A stretch of DNA of 64,000 nt from Kribbella flavida DSM 17836 (GTDB lineage: Bacteria > Actinomycetota > Actinomycetes > Propionibacteriales > Kribbellaceae), in the NCBI RefSeq assembly GCF_000024345.1, contig NC_013729.1, positions 6,200,001 to 6,264,000 of the forward strand, written 5' to 3'. Both the position numbers and the translations under genes were made by a program. Position 1 is the first letter of the stretch; each line of letters starts with the position of its first letter. This document shows, piece after piece, positions 32,529 through 41,656 of the stretch. The notes below the pieces were generated by a model that had not been told where the DNA came from, searched no databases, and was given only the letters and a program-made list of their open reading frames with translations.

Positions 32529-32534
32529 TACCAT
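32529..32534 (+). promoter_or_regulatory. -10 box of the GlxA-family regulator gene (leaderless)
   Basis: TACCAT is followed by six bases (ctcgcc) and ATG 32541, with no ribosome site. Confidence 0.55.
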
Positions 32535-32540
32535 CTCGCC

Positions 32541-33518
32541 ATGCACACCGTCGCGGTTCTCGCCCTCGACCAGGTGGTTCCGTTCGATCTCGGGACGCCG
32601 GTCGACGTCTTCGGCCAGACCCGGTTGCCGGGCGGCCGCGCCGGCTACCGGGTGCGCGTGTGCGGCGCCACGCCGACCGTCGACGCGGGCGCGTTCGAGC
32701 TGCGGCCGCCGTACGGGCTGGAGGCGCTCGCGCAGGCCGACACCATCGTCATCCCCGGCTCCCGCGACCTCGATCCGCCCTCGGCGGACGTCGTCGACGC
32801 CCTGCGGGAGGCCGCGGCCGCCGGTGCGCGGATCGCCTCGATCTGCGTCGGCGCGTTCGCGCTCGCGGCGACCGGGCTGCTGGACGGTCAGCGGGCGACC
32901 ACCCACTGGTACTTCGCCGAACTGCTGGCCGAGCGCCACCCGGAGATCGACGTCGACCCGAACGTGCTGTACGTCGACAACGGCCAGTTCCTCACCTCGG
33001 CCGGCGTCGCCGCCGGGCTCGACCTGTGCCTGCACCTGGTCCGGCGCGACCACGGCTCCTCGGTCGCCGCGGACGCGGCCCGGATGGCGGTGATGCCGCT
33101 CGAACGCGAAGGTGGGCAGGCGCAGTTCATCGTGCACGACCAGCCGCCGAGCCCGCGCGGGTCCGAGCTCGAGCCGCTGCTCGGCTGGATGGAGGAGCAC
33201 TGCGCGCGGGACCTCACGGTCGAGCAGATCGCCGCCGAGGCGGGGATGAGCGCCCGGACGCTGAACCGGCGGTTCCGCGAGCAGACCGGTACGACGCCGC
33301 TGCAGTGGTTGCTCAAGGCCCGTATCCGGCAGGCGCAGGGGTTGCTGGAGACCACCGGACAGCCGGTCGACCGGATCGCCGGCCGGGTCGGGTTCGGCTC
33401 CCCCGCCGCCTTTCGGGAGCGCTTCAAGCGGGTCGTCGGCACCACCCCGAACGCGTACCGCTCGGCCTTCCGCGGTACGGTCCCGAACACGCCGGGCGAC
33501 CTCGGCGCGGGATCCTGA
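32541..33518 (+). CDS. GlxA-family transcriptional regulator (DJ-1/PfpI plus AraC)
   Basis: The 325-aa protein has an amidase-like DJ-1/PfpI domain (about 1-180: VAVLALDQVVPFDLGTPVDV, SICVGAFALAATGLLDG with the nucleophile-elbow cysteine, THWYFAELL). An AraC-type double helix-turn-helix follows (about 220-315: LTVEQIAAEAGMSARTLNRR, FREQTGTTPLQWLLKARIRQ, FGSPAAFRERFKRVVG). Such regulators usually control catabolic or nitrogen genes. The target is unknown; the leaderless start is well supported. Confidence 0.93.
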   Translation: MHTVAVLALDQVVPFDLGTPVDVFGQTRLPGGRAGYRVRVCGATPTVDAGAFELRPPYGLEALAQADTIVIPGSRDLDPPSADVVDALREAAAAGARIASICVGAFALAATGLLDGQRATTHWYFAELLAERHPEIDVDPNVLYVDNGQFLTSAGVAAGLDLCLHLVRRDHGSSVAADAARMAVMPLEREGGQAQFIVHDQPPSPRGSELEPLLGWMEEHCARDLTVEQIAAEAGMSARTLNRRFREQTGTTPLQWLLKARIRQAQGLLETTGQPVDRIAGRVGFGSPAAFRERFKRVVGTTPNAYRSAFRGTVPNTPGDLGAGS

Positions 33519-33725
33519 CCGCGGCGTACGACGGTTCTGCCGAGCAAACGGTCCCCCGAGTTCGTCGCCGACGTCTTCCTGCACCAGGTCTGGCAGGGCG
33601 ACCGGTCCTGCTTCGACCGGACTGTCGCCCGCGTGGTGGAGCACGCCCTGCGCCACCGGCCGAAACGGTTGCCGCCAGCATGGAACCGGCTTCATGAGAA
33701 CCGTTCGGCTGGGTACCGGTCGGGT
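33519..33725 (+). other. Coding-like remnant without start
   Basis: A plus-strand frame (about 33535-33680) reads LPSKRSPEFVADVFLHQVWQ followed by GDRSCFDRTVARVVEHAL and PKRLPPAWN, which looks like genuine protein but has no start or promoter. It is probably the tail of a deleted gene. Family not recognised. Confidence 0.3.
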
Positions 33726-34110
33726 ATGAGTCACAGCAACATCGAGCCCGATCCCCGCCGGGATCGGCCGCCGAACAGCCATGCTCGGCGTGGGGCGCCG
33801 TGTACGTTCTGCTCGCCCGCTTCTTGGGCTCCTGGATCGGTCAGTTCTTGCTGCAGCTGAGCGAGTTCAAGAGCGACCAGGAGCAGCACGGCCAAGCCTT
33901 CGCGTGGGCTGACTACTGGCCCAACTTCCTCGCCAGCACGTTCGAGAACTGGCAGAGCGAGTGGCTGCAGCTGGTCTTCCAGGCGATCCTGCTGCTCGGC
34001 GCCAAGCACTTCCTGTCCGCGTCGACACCGAGGACATGGAGCGGCTGGAGGCCAAGGTCGACAAGATCAACCGGCAGCTCGAAGAACGGCCGGTCGAACG
34101 GGCTTCCTGA
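33726..34110 (+). pseudogene. Frameshifted DUF6766 membrane protein gene
   Basis: The central frame from 33800 gives VYVLLARFLGSWIGQFLLQL, EHGQ-type residues (DQEQHGQAFAWADYW) and FENWQSEWLQLVFQAILLLG, the DUF6766 pattern of two membrane helices flanking ENWQSE. After about 34010 the sense continues in another frame (VDTEDMERLEAKVDKINRQL, stop 34108-34110). The N-terminus is likewise split between frames. At least two shifts are present. Confidence 0.6.
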
Positions 34111-34228
34111 CCCACCCGAGGGACCTCGGGGGTGGCGGTTCGGTGCGGTCCGGTCAGCTGACCGGCCGCTCTGCACGTCATCGGCGAGGCGTACACCCCG
34201 GCGTACCCGGCCGCGCGGAAGCTATCGG

Positions 34229-34395
34229 TCAGGCCGGGCCGGCGGCCGCGGCCTCGACTGCGCGCGTACACCGGGACAACAGGTCGGTGGCAGCCCGATC
34301 GCCTCGTGGTCGGAGACCAGCGCCGCGTTAGCGGCTGCCAGTTCACGGACCGCCCGGGGTGGCAGCACAGGACCTGTCGGGTCGTGGCTGGTCAT
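34229..34395 (-). pseudogene. Small frameshifted gene after the decayed ANTAR gene
   Basis: ATG 34395 overlaps the stop of the ANTAR remnant. It gives MTSHDPTGPVLPPRAVRELA and AANAALVSDHEA; a shift then leads to DRAATDLLSRCTRAVEAAAA and a stop at 34229. Joined, it would be a helical protein of about 55 aa. It is not recognised, and the frame break could also be a sequencing error. Confidence 0.4.
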
Positions 34396-34797
34396 GACTC
34401 CCCGCGGAAGTCGAGCGTGCGGCTGACGACCTGGTCGGCGACGTCCGCCAGGGTGGTCTCGTGGGCGTACGCGTTCGCCCGCAGGATGGCCAACGCGTCG
34501 TCGGCCGCTTGTCGACCCTGACGGTCGTCCACCTCCCGGTCAGATAGCGTCACGGCACGGCCCTTCGCCGAGCACGTCCTGGAGGTTTCCGAGCCGGGTC
34601 GCCACCGCATCGGTGCTGCACAGTGTCGTGCCGCTGGGAGTCGCGTTCCCGACCGTGATCCAGGCGCCGTCGGCCAACGTGATCAGCCGGCCCGCCTCGC
34701 ACAGGCGGTCGGCCAGTTGCCTGTCCGTCGCGTTCGCGGCGGACAGGCCGGCCAGTCGGGCCAGGATGCTCGCTCGGTCGGTCGTGCCCACCCCCAT
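34392..34797 (-). pseudogene. Internally deleted GAF-ANTAR regulator
   Basis: ATG 34797 starts a GAF half (MGVGTTDRASILARLAGLSA, RLCEAGRLITLADGAWITVG, LGNLQDVLGEGPCRDA) that ends in TGA. In another frame the sequence continues at once as an ANTAR tail (DDALAILRANAYAHETTLAD, VADQVVSRTLDF). The intact neighbours have roughly 100 more residues between these parts, so a deletion plus frame change has removed the middle. Clear pseudogene. Confidence 0.75.
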
Positions 34798-34972
34798 CAG
34801 CGAGTCCGGCGATCGGGCAGGCTCAGACCCTACGGGAGATCGGCTCGGATTTGTCGTGGCCGGCGTCCCGTAGAGTGGAAAGCGCTGCCGGCTCCTCGAT
34901 CGTGCCGCACGGGCCGGTCGCTCGCAGTGTGCGACCCCGGCCCGGCGACGGCCCGGGCCGAGGGGAAGTGCC

Positions 34973-35746
34973 ATGGCTGCCGAACGGACCGATCCGGCTG
35001 ACCCGACCGCGGTCGGCGCACTGACCACCTTGCTGCTGAGCACGTCGACGATCGAGCAGTTGCTGGTCGAGGTGGCCCGGCTGGCCGCGGACGTCGTGGT
35101 TCCACCGGCCTCCTGCGGCGTCACCTCCAGCTACGACGGACGGCACCGGTCGATCGCCACCAGCGACCCCCGCGCCGCGCTCGTCGACGAGGGCCAGTAC
35201 GCCGACGACGACGGACCGTGCCTGGAGGCGATGCGTCGCCAGCGGGTGGTGGTGGTCGAGGACCAGCTGAGCGAGGTCCGCTGGCCGGCGTACAGCGGGC
35301 GAGCGGTGAAGCTGGGTGTTCGGTGCTCGGTCAGCTATCCGCTGGTCGTGCAGGGCCAAGGCGTGGGGGCGCTGAACCTGTACGGCTACGACGGCCCGGC
35401 CGGGTTCTCCGAGCAGGACCGCGAGCGGATCCGCATCTTCGCGGCGCAGGCGGCAGCCACGCTCGGCGTTGCGATCCGGTTCGCGCGGCAGGCTGAGGTT
35501 GCCGAGCAGCTGGAGCATGCCCTGACCTCCCGCAGTGTCATCGACCAGGCTATCGGGGTGCTGATGGGACAGCAGCACTGCGATGCCGAGACCGCGTTCG
35601 CCCTGCTGCGCACCCATTCGCAGAACAACAATCTGAAGCTGCGCGACGTCGCCCGCGGCATCATCGTCCAGATGACGGGCCATCCGCCCGATGCCGGCCA
35701 CCAGTTCCACGGGCGCGGAGGCGGCGAACCGCTGAGCGGCCACTGA
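34973..35746 (+). CDS. GAF-ANTAR domain regulator 1
   Basis: The 257-aa protein has a GAF sensor domain (about 20-170: DDDGPCLEAMRRQRVVVVED, CSVSYPLVVQGQGVGALNLY) and a C-terminal ANTAR RNA-binding domain (about 178-235: LEHALTSRSVIDQAIGVLMG, ETAFALLRTHSQNNNLKLRD, VARGIIVQM). ANTAR proteins bind paired stem-loops in mRNA and antiterminate transcription. GAGGGGAAG precedes the ATG. The decayed paralogue lies divergently upstream. Confidence 0.9.
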   Translation: MAAERTDPADPTAVGALTTLLLSTSTIEQLLVEVARLAADVVVPPASCGVTSSYDGRHRSIATSDPRAALVDEGQYADDDGPCLEAMRRQRVVVVEDQLSEVRWPAYSGRAVKLGVRCSVSYPLVVQGQGVGALNLYGYDGPAGFSEQDRERIRIFAAQAAATLGVAIRFARQAEVAEQLEHALTSRSVIDQAIGVLMGQQHCDAETAFALLRTHSQNNNLKLRDVARGIIVQMTGHPPDAGHQFHGRGGGEPLSGH

Positions 35747-35897
35747 GGCCACGTTTGTCGGGTTCGACGGCGACCGCGTCGCGCCGCAGTGACCCTGGTG
35801 GCGCCCTCTGCGATGATCGGACGACGTCGAGAGACACCGGCACGCTCAAACAGCGGGCGGCACTGCAGGTGCAGACCCTCGGCGGCTGTGGTGAAAG

Positions 35898-36668
35898 ATG
35901 CTCAGTGGTAGCGGTCGCGACTCGCCGGTCCACTCGCTGGTCGACCTGGCGCTGACGTTGCACGAGCAGACGAATGTTGAGCGGACAGCCACCGCCACCA
36001 TCGCCGCCCTTCCGTCCTTGATGGCGGGAGCGGTCGGCAGCATCGTGCTCAGTCACCGCCACCGGCCCGTTCCGCTCAGCGCCGGCTGCGCCGCACTCGA
36101 GCGGGCGGACCGGCGGCAGGTGGAGCTGAACGAAGGCCCGGCTGTCAGCATCCTGAGAGGCGACAGCGCGGTGCTCGCACCCGACCTGGCGCGGGATTCG
36201 CCCTGGCCGAGGTGGGGCCGGGATGCCGCGGCGGAGGGCTGGCGAAGCTGGCTCAGCCTGCAACTGCTCAGCCGCAACGGCAACACCCTCGGTGTGCTCT
36301 CGGTGGCCAGCCCTCGCCCCGAAGCCTTCGACCGCGACGCCACCTGGCTGGCCGGTCTGGTCGCCACCCACGCGGCGGTCGCCCTGGACGCGGCCCGGAT
36401 CCGCGACAACCTGCAGGTCGCAGGCGACGCGCAGGCGAGGATCGGCCACGCCCTCGGCATCTTGATGGAGCGGTACGGCATGGACGACGAGCAGGCGTTC
36501 AGCGTGCTGCGGCGCTACTCTCAGGACAGCGGCCGCAAGTTGCGCGACATCGCCGCGGACTTGGTCCAGACGCGGCAGTTTCCCGAGCCGACCTCCGCCC
36601 ATCGGAGCGGTTGGGCCTCCTTCGAGACTGGTTCGGGCGGAACCGGAATGGGTACGGCGACACCATGA
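35898..36668 (+). CDS. GAF-ANTAR domain regulator 2
   Basis: The 256-aa protein has a GAF domain at about 15-165 (VDLALTLHEQTNVERTATAT, LNEGPAVSILRGDSAVLAPD, WLSLQLLSRNGNTLGVLSVA). The ANTAR helices span about 170-230 (ARIGHALGILMERYGMDDEQ, AFSVLRRYSQDSGRKLRDIA). Its stop overlaps the ATG of the third regulator, so the pair is translationally coupled and may form heterodimers. The ligand of the GAF domain is unknown. Confidence 0.9.
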   Translation: MLSGSGRDSPVHSLVDLALTLHEQTNVERTATATIAALPSLMAGAVGSIVLSHRHRPVPLSAGCAALERADRRQVELNEGPAVSILRGDSAVLAPDLARDSPWPRWGRDAAAEGWRSWLSLQLLSRNGNTLGVLSVASPRPEAFDRDATWLAGLVATHAAVALDAARIRDNLQVAGDAQARIGHALGILMERYGMDDEQAFSVLRRYSQDSGRKLRDIAADLVQTRQFPEPTSAHRSGWASFETGSGGTGMGTATP

Positions 36669-37357
36669 CTGACTCGCACCTGATCGAGACCGCGCAGCGG
36701 TTGGCGAAAGCGCTGACTCCTGGCGATCTCGACCATACGCTGCGTCAGATCACCACGGCCGCGGTCGAGGTACTGCCCGAGGTCCGTTGGGCCAGCATCA
36801 CCGTACTGCACTCCGACGGGCGGCTGGAGACCGTGGCACCGACCGACGACATGCTGCTGGAGGTCGATGCCGCGCAGTACAAGCTGCGCGAAGGGCCTTG
36901 CTACCAGGCCGCGGTCGACAGTGCCCACGTCACGGCGCCGGACCTCGCGACCGATCAGCGCTTCCCCCGGTACGGCGGCATCGCCCTCGATCACGGTATT
37001 CACGCGCAGGCCGGGATCCGGCTGTTCGACGCCGCCCGCTCGCAGGGCGCGCTGAACCTGTACTCCTCGGCCGCCGGTGCCTTCAAGGACTTCGAGTCGC
37101 TCAGCAGGTTGTTCGCCCACCAGTCCGCGACGGCGATCGCCTACGCCCAGGAGATCCAGAACCTGAACGAGGCGATGCACACCCGGCGCACGATCGGTCA
37201 GGCCGTCGGCATCGTGATGGAGCGCTACAAGCTGACCGATCAGCGGGCGTTCGCGTTCCTGACCCGGCTGTCGCAGGACCACAACGTGAAGCTGCGCCGG
37301 GTCGCCCAGGAACTGGTCAACGCCCTCGAGCAGGACGGCCGCGACGCGCGCGACTGA
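36665..37357 (+). CDS. GAF-ANTAR domain regulator 3
   Basis: The 230-aa protein has a GAF domain (about 10-160: VRWASITVLHSDGRLETVAP, KLREGPCYQAAVDSAHVTAP, AGIRLFDAARSQGALNLYSS) and an ANTAR domain (about 165-225: HTRRTIGQAVGIVMERYKLT, QRAFAFLTRLSQDHNVKLRR). The ATG (36665) overlaps the previous stop (ATGA). It is followed 81 bases later by a CBS gene that may be co-transcribed. Confidence 0.9.
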   Translation: MTDSHLIETAQRLAKALTPGDLDHTLRQITTAAVEVLPEVRWASITVLHSDGRLETVAPTDDMLLEVDAAQYKLREGPCYQAAVDSAHVTAPDLATDQRFPRYGGIALDHGIHAQAGIRLFDAARSQGALNLYSSAAGAFKDFESLSRLFAHQSATAIAYAQEIQNLNEAMHTRRTIGQAVGIVMERYKLTDQRAFAFLTRLSQDHNVKLRRVAQELVNALEQDGRDARD

Positions 37358-37438
37358 CCGCGGGCGTTTTCCGGGGGTGCCGATCGGGAACCTGGGGCTG
37401 TTCGTAGTTCCACTCGACCCGAAGGTTGGTGAGATGGC

Positions 37439-37858
37439 ATGACCACGGCCCGCGAACTGATGACACCCGGCGCGGAATGCGTCGGTGAGAACGAGACACT
37501 GGTCGACGCCGCCCGCAAGATGCGTGACCTCGACGTCGGCTCGCTGCCGATCTGCGGCGAGGACAACCGGTTGAAGGGCATGCTGACCGACCGCGACATC
37601 GTGGTGAAGTGCCTGGCCGACGGCGGCGACCCAACCCAGGTCACGGCCGGCTCGCTGGGTGAGGGCAAGCCGGTGACGATCGGCGCCGACGACAGCATCG
37701 AGGAAGCGCTCCGCACGATGGCCGAGCACCAGGTGCGCCGGCTGCCGGTGATCGACGGGCACGACCTGGTCGGCATGCTCGCCCAGGCCGACATCGCCCG
37801 GGAGATGCCGGACAAGGCGGCCGGCTCCACGGTCGAGGACATCTCGCAGCCCAGCTGA
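37439..37858 (+). CDS. Tandem CBS-domain protein
   Basis: The 139-aa protein is composed of two CBS motifs forming one Bateman module: ARELMTPGAECVGENETLVD, AARKMRDLDVGSLPICGEDN with LKGMLTDRDIVVKCL, then IEEALRTMAEHQVRRLPVID and GHDLVGMLAQADIAREM. Such modules bind adenine nucleotides. It is probably stress- or hypoxia-related by analogy with mycobacterial stand-alone CBS proteins; no direct evidence here. Confidence 0.92.
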   Translation: MTTARELMTPGAECVGENETLVDAARKMRDLDVGSLPICGEDNRLKGMLTDRDIVVKCLADGGDPTQVTAGSLGEGKPVTIGADDSIEEALRTMAEHQVRRLPVIDGHDLVGMLAQADIAREMPDKAAGSTVEDISQPS

Positions 37859-37876
37859 GTCCTCCCCCAGCAACAC

Positions 37877-37913
37877 CACGGCCCTCACGTACGCCGTACG
37901 CGGGGGCCGTGGC
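37877..37913. terminator. Bidirectional terminator between CBS gene and glucanase gene
   Basis: A 9-bp stem, ccacggccc (37877-37885) and gggccgtgg (37905-37913), encloses a further self-complementary core (gtacgccgtac). It separates two convergent genes. Confidence 0.65.
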
Positions 37914-37928
37914 TTGGCGCTCGGCCGG

Positions 37929-40900
37929 CTACTGGCCGGTGATGGTGAACTGGGAGCCGGGCTCGATCTCGACGTTGCCGTCGCGGGAGTTGGTGATGGT
38001 GGTGTTGGTCAGGACGGCGTTGCCGCGGGCGCCGCCCATGGCGAGAATGCCGGCGCCGTTGTTCGACTTGTCGATGCGCACGTTCGTGATCGCGACGTTC
38101 GGCATCAGTCCGCCGCCGGTCTTGAACTGGATACCGTCATAGGTGGAGTCGACGATCTCGGTGTCGCGGATGGTGACACCGGGGATCGGCAGGTTCTGCG
38201 GGAACAGCGTGATCGCGCCGAACTCCTGATCCTCGTTCCAGAACACGCCGCCGCACCGGTAGAGGCCGTTGTTGGCGATCAGTGTCTGGCCGGAGAACGG
38301 CAGCGGGTCGTGGTCGGTGGCGAGCATGATGCCGGGGTAGTTCATCGTGTCGTAGATCAGGTTGTTCTCGATCTTGTTGTCGTAGCCGCCGTAGATCGCG
38401 ATGCCGTTCGCCCGCCAGGGCAGCTGGACGGTGTTGTTGGTGAAGGCGTTGGTGTGCGCGATGTCCACCGCCTGGTCCTTGACGTACTTGTTCGCCCAGA
38501 CGGCCAGCGCGTCGTCGCCGGTGGTGCGGAACGACGAGTTGAACACCTTGCTGTTGCGGGTGCCGTTGCTGAAGTTGATGCCGTCGGCGTAGGTGTCGCG
38601 GATCCGCATCCCGCTGAGCTCCAGGCCGTCGGCCGGGCCCCACAGTTCCTGGATGTTGTCGTAGTCGCGGCCGACCCAGACCCCGACGTTCGCGTGCTCG
38701 ATCCAGACGTTGCTGATCTTGGTCCCGGTGCCGAACCGGCCGTTCAGGCCGACGCCGCCCTCGGCGTTGCCGTCCCCGCCCCGGATCCGGCCGGAGCCGA
38801 AGATCGCGATGTCCGAGATCTGCGTGGACTTGTCGATGTCGAAGCCGAAGTTGCCCTCGTGCGGGTGGTTGATGCCGCCGGCGTTCTGCGGCTCGGTGAT
38901 CGAGTAGAGCTGCGAGTACCACATCCCCGCGCCGCGGATGGTGACGTTGCTGATGCCGACCTGGTTGTACTGCCCCCGGTTCAGCGGGTCGTCGGTCAGG
39001 ATCTTCTTCTCCTGCCGCCACTGGCCGGCCGGGATCCAGACGCAGCTGATCACGCCGTTCTGGTCGTCGGTGACGGCCCGCTGGATCGCGTCCGCGTCGT
39101 CGATGCCGTCACCGGCCACCGCGCCGTACTGCGTGATGCTGGTGCAGCCCGCGGGCTGGCTCAACGGGGCCGCGACCTGCTCGAGGTCGATCAGGTCGAT
39201 GATGTAGAACGCCGCGGTGTCCCCGCTGTCGCGCTGCAACTTGAACCGGGTGCCCGGCGGGTACGACGTCCCGAGCAGCGCGTGCGACTCGTCGAACAGC
39301 CGGCGCGCGTCGCCGCCGGGCGTGTTCGTCAGGCCTTCGGGCTGGTCGGTGGTGCCGTAGAGCCAGCTGTGCCGCGACGAGAACGTCAGCTTCCGGCTGA
39401 AGGTGCCGTTGACGTAGAGGCTGATCGTCGCCTCCTGCCCCTGTCCGTTGGCGGAGTCGGGGATCGAGTTGCGGACCACGATCGAGTTGGTCTGGTTGGT
39501 CGAGGTGAACTCGACGAACTGGCCCTGGCTGTTCAGCCGGACCGAGCTGCGTCCGGACGACTCGGTGGCGAAGTTCGTGTGGCCGAAGGTCCGCAGCGGG
39601 TCGGCGACCAGTAGCTGGCCCTGGTAGTTCGCCGCCTCGGCCTCGTAGGACACGTACGGTACGGCGGCGCCGCGGCCGACCACGATCGCCCGCGCGAAGG
39701 TGTTGTTCGTTTCGTTGACCTCGGCAACCACATTCGTCGCGTCGGCGGTCGCGGTGATCGTCGCGCCGCCGGTGGTCGCCGTCCAGGTACCAGTGATGAC
39801 GACGTTGGCGGTCGCGCCGGCCGCGATCGACGCGGTGCTGGCGGTGAGCGTCGTGCTGCCGACCACGACCCGGGTCACCGAGGTCGCGCCGGAGGCCGAC
39901 GTACCGCGGTTGTGCACCGCGACGGTGAAGCTGACCGGCTGGCCGACCGCCGGGTTCGCCGGAGTGGTGGTGATGCCGGTGACCTGCAGGTCAGGGCCGG
40001 GCGCCTGCGCAATCACCAGTTGCGTGGGCGCCGTGAACGCGTTGTTGTCGTTGTTCTGCTCGACGATCGTGTTCGTCGGGTCGACCACCGCGGCGACGGC
40101 GTAGCTGCCCTGCGGACGGGTGCCGGCGTTGAGGGTGACCGTGGTCGAGGCACCGGCGGCAAGGGCGCCGACCGGAGCGCTGCCCACGACGGTGCCGCCG
40201 AGGGTGAAGTTGACGGTGGTGGCGCCGGCCGCGGCCGAGCCGCTGTTCCGCACGGTCGCGGACAGGGTGACCGGGCTCGCCTCGCTCGGTGACGCCGGGG
40301 TCCACGTGAGCGCGCTGACCACCAGGTCGGGGTTGGGAGCGGGGGTGCCGATCACCTGGACCTCGGCGACCTGGGCGCCGGGAGCGCCGGTGTTGCTGAA
40401 GAACTGCAGCCGCAGGTCGGCGACCCGGCCGCTGACCGGGATCTCCACGGTGTTCTGCGTGGACGAGGTGAAGACGTGGTTGGCCCGGCCGGACAGCGAG
40501 GTGAAGGCGGTCGCGTTCTGGTCGCGACCGAGCACCTCGAAGTTCTGCGTCCGTTGACCCCAGGCCTGGTCCGGGTTCAGCTTGACGACGACCGAGCTGA
40601 CGTCGGCGTTCGAGCCGAGTTTGACCGTCAGCGTGGCCGGGAAGCCGTTGGACTCCCAGTAGGTGGCGAGGTTGTTGTCGTTCGCGTGCGCGGCGACGAA
40701 CGAGTGCACCGACGAGCTGGCCTCGATCGGTTTGCCGGTGGCCAGGTTGCTGCCGCCGCTCTGGCCGGCCCGGCGGACCCGGTTGCTGTCGCCGGACTCG
40801 TTGCCGGCGGCGTCACGCGCGCGGACGTAGTACTCGACCGTCGCGGAGGCCGGCTGGTTGTCGGTGTAGCTGAGCACGGTGCCGGCGACCGTGGTGACGA

Positions 40901-41591
40901 CGGTGTTGTTGCGGTAGACGACGTACCCGGTGACGCCGACGTTGTCGGTCGCGGCGGACCAGGCGAGTCGCAGCTGGCCGGACGCCGGCTCGGTGAGGGT
41001 GAGGTTGCCCGGCGCGGTCGGGGCCTGGGTGTCGCCGGTGTCCGGGCCGTGCACCTCGAACTCCGACAGCTGCCCGGCCGGCCAGCCGGTGTTGGCGGTG
41101 ACGTTCACCCGGACGTACCGGGTGGTCCGGGCCGGGAAGGTGATGGTCACGGTGTTGGCACTCGCCGGGGTGAAGGTGTAGCCGGTGCTGGTCACCACGT
41201 CGGCGTACGACGTACCGTCGGCGCTGCTCTGGACGGCGAGGGTCTGGGTCCGGGCGCCCCAGGTGGACGGGAGCTTGAGCACCACCCGGTCGACGCTCTT
41301 CGCGGCGCCGAGGTCGGCCCGCAGCCACTGCGGGAACTGGTTGTTGTTGCTCTCCCAGTAGGTGTTCGGGTTGCCGTCACCGGCGTTGGTCGCGGGATAC
41401 TCCCCCAGCTGGGTGCTGGCCGACAACGTGCGGGGCAGCGCCGCGGCGGGGGCGACCGCGGCGTCGGTCGTGGTGGAGCGGACGGCGTCCTGGGTGGTTG
41501 TGGAAGCGACGGCCGGGGTGACCCCGGCGAGGATCAGGGCTGCGGTGAGCAGGCCGCCGATCAGTCGTCTGCTGGGCTGGCTCCGTTTCAT
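37929..41591 (-). CDS. Secreted multidomain GH87-type alpha-1,3-glucanase (mutanase/mycodextranase)
   Basis: The protein is 1220 aa. In order it has a signal peptide (1-30), F5/8-type-C/CBM32 (about 49-180), fibronectin III (about 185-275), a second F5/8-C (about 285-415) and two CARDB-type domains (about 418-635). A CBM35-like beta-sandwich (about 640-800, YEAEAANYQGQLL) leads to a right-handed beta-helix (800-1220). GH87 enzymes use three aspartates spaced +23 and +24; here D1003 (TYADGINF) and D1026/D1027 (TTGDDALAVW) have exactly that spacing. Family fact: endo-hydrolysis of alpha-1,3-glucan of fungal walls or dental mutan. ATG 41591 has GAGGA upstream. A CTTGCAG operator array lies 65-115 bases upstream. 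Confidence 0.87.
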   Translation of the reverse strand: MKRSQPSRRLIGGLLTAALILAGVTPAVASTTTQDAVRSTTTDAAVAPAAALPRTLSASTQLGEYPATNAGDGNPNTYWESNNNQFPQWLRADLGAAKSVDRVVLKLPSTWGARTQTLAVQSSADGTSYADVVTSTGYTFTPASANTVTITFPARTTRYVRVNVTANTGWPAGQLSEFEVHGPDTGDTQAPTAPGNLTLTEPASGQLRLAWSAATDNVGVTGYVVYRNNTVVTTVAGTVLSYTDNQPASATVEYYVRARDAAGNESGDSNRVRRAGQSGGSNLATGKPIEASSSVHSFVAAHANDNNLATYWESNGFPATLTVKLGSNADVSSVVVKLNPDQAWGQRTQNFEVLGRDQNATAFTSLSGRANHVFTSSTQNTVEIPVSGRVADLRLQFFSNTGAPGAQVAEVQVIGTPAPNPDLVVSALTWTPASPSEASPVTLSATVRNSGSAAAGATTVNFTLGGTVVGSAPVGALAAGASTTVTLNAGTRPQGSYAVAAVVDPTNTIVEQNNDNNAFTAPTQLVIAQAPGPDLQVTGITTTPANPAVGQPVSFTVAVHNRGTSASGATSVTRVVVGSTTLTASTASIAAGATANVVITGTWTATTGGATITATADATNVVAEVNETNNTFARAIVVGRGAAVPYVSYEAEAANYQGQLLVADPLRTFGHTNFATESSGRSSVRLNSQGQFVEFTSTNQTNSIVVRNSIPDSANGQGQEATISLYVNGTFSRKLTFSSRHSWLYGTTDQPEGLTNTPGGDARRLFDESHALLGTSYPPGTRFKLQRDSGDTAAFYIIDLIDLEQVAAPLSQPAGCTSITQYGAVAGDGIDDADAIQRAVTDDQNGVISCVWIPAGQWRQEKKILTDDPLNRGQYNQVGISNVTIRGAGMWYSQLYSITEPQNAGGINHPHEGNFGFDIDKSTQISDIAIFGSGRIRGGDGNAEGGVGLNGRFGTGTKISNVWIEHANVGVWVGRDYDNIQELWGPADGLELSGMRIRDTYADGINFSNGTRNSKVFNSSFRTTGDDALAVWANKYVKDQAVDIAHTNAFTNNTVQLPWRANGIAIYGGYDNKIENNLIYDTMNYPGIMLATDHDPLPFSGQTLIANNGLYRCGGVFWNEDQEFGAITLFPQNLPIPGVTIRDTEIVDSTYDGIQFKTGGGLMPNVAITNVRIDKSNNGAGILAMGGARGNAVLTNTTITNSRDGNVEIEPGSQFTITGQ

Positions 41592-41656
41592 GGCGTCCTC
41601 AGTTCTGACGGGCGGGGAACCGCCGCAAGCGGGGACCTGCGGCTGGACGAGCTGAA

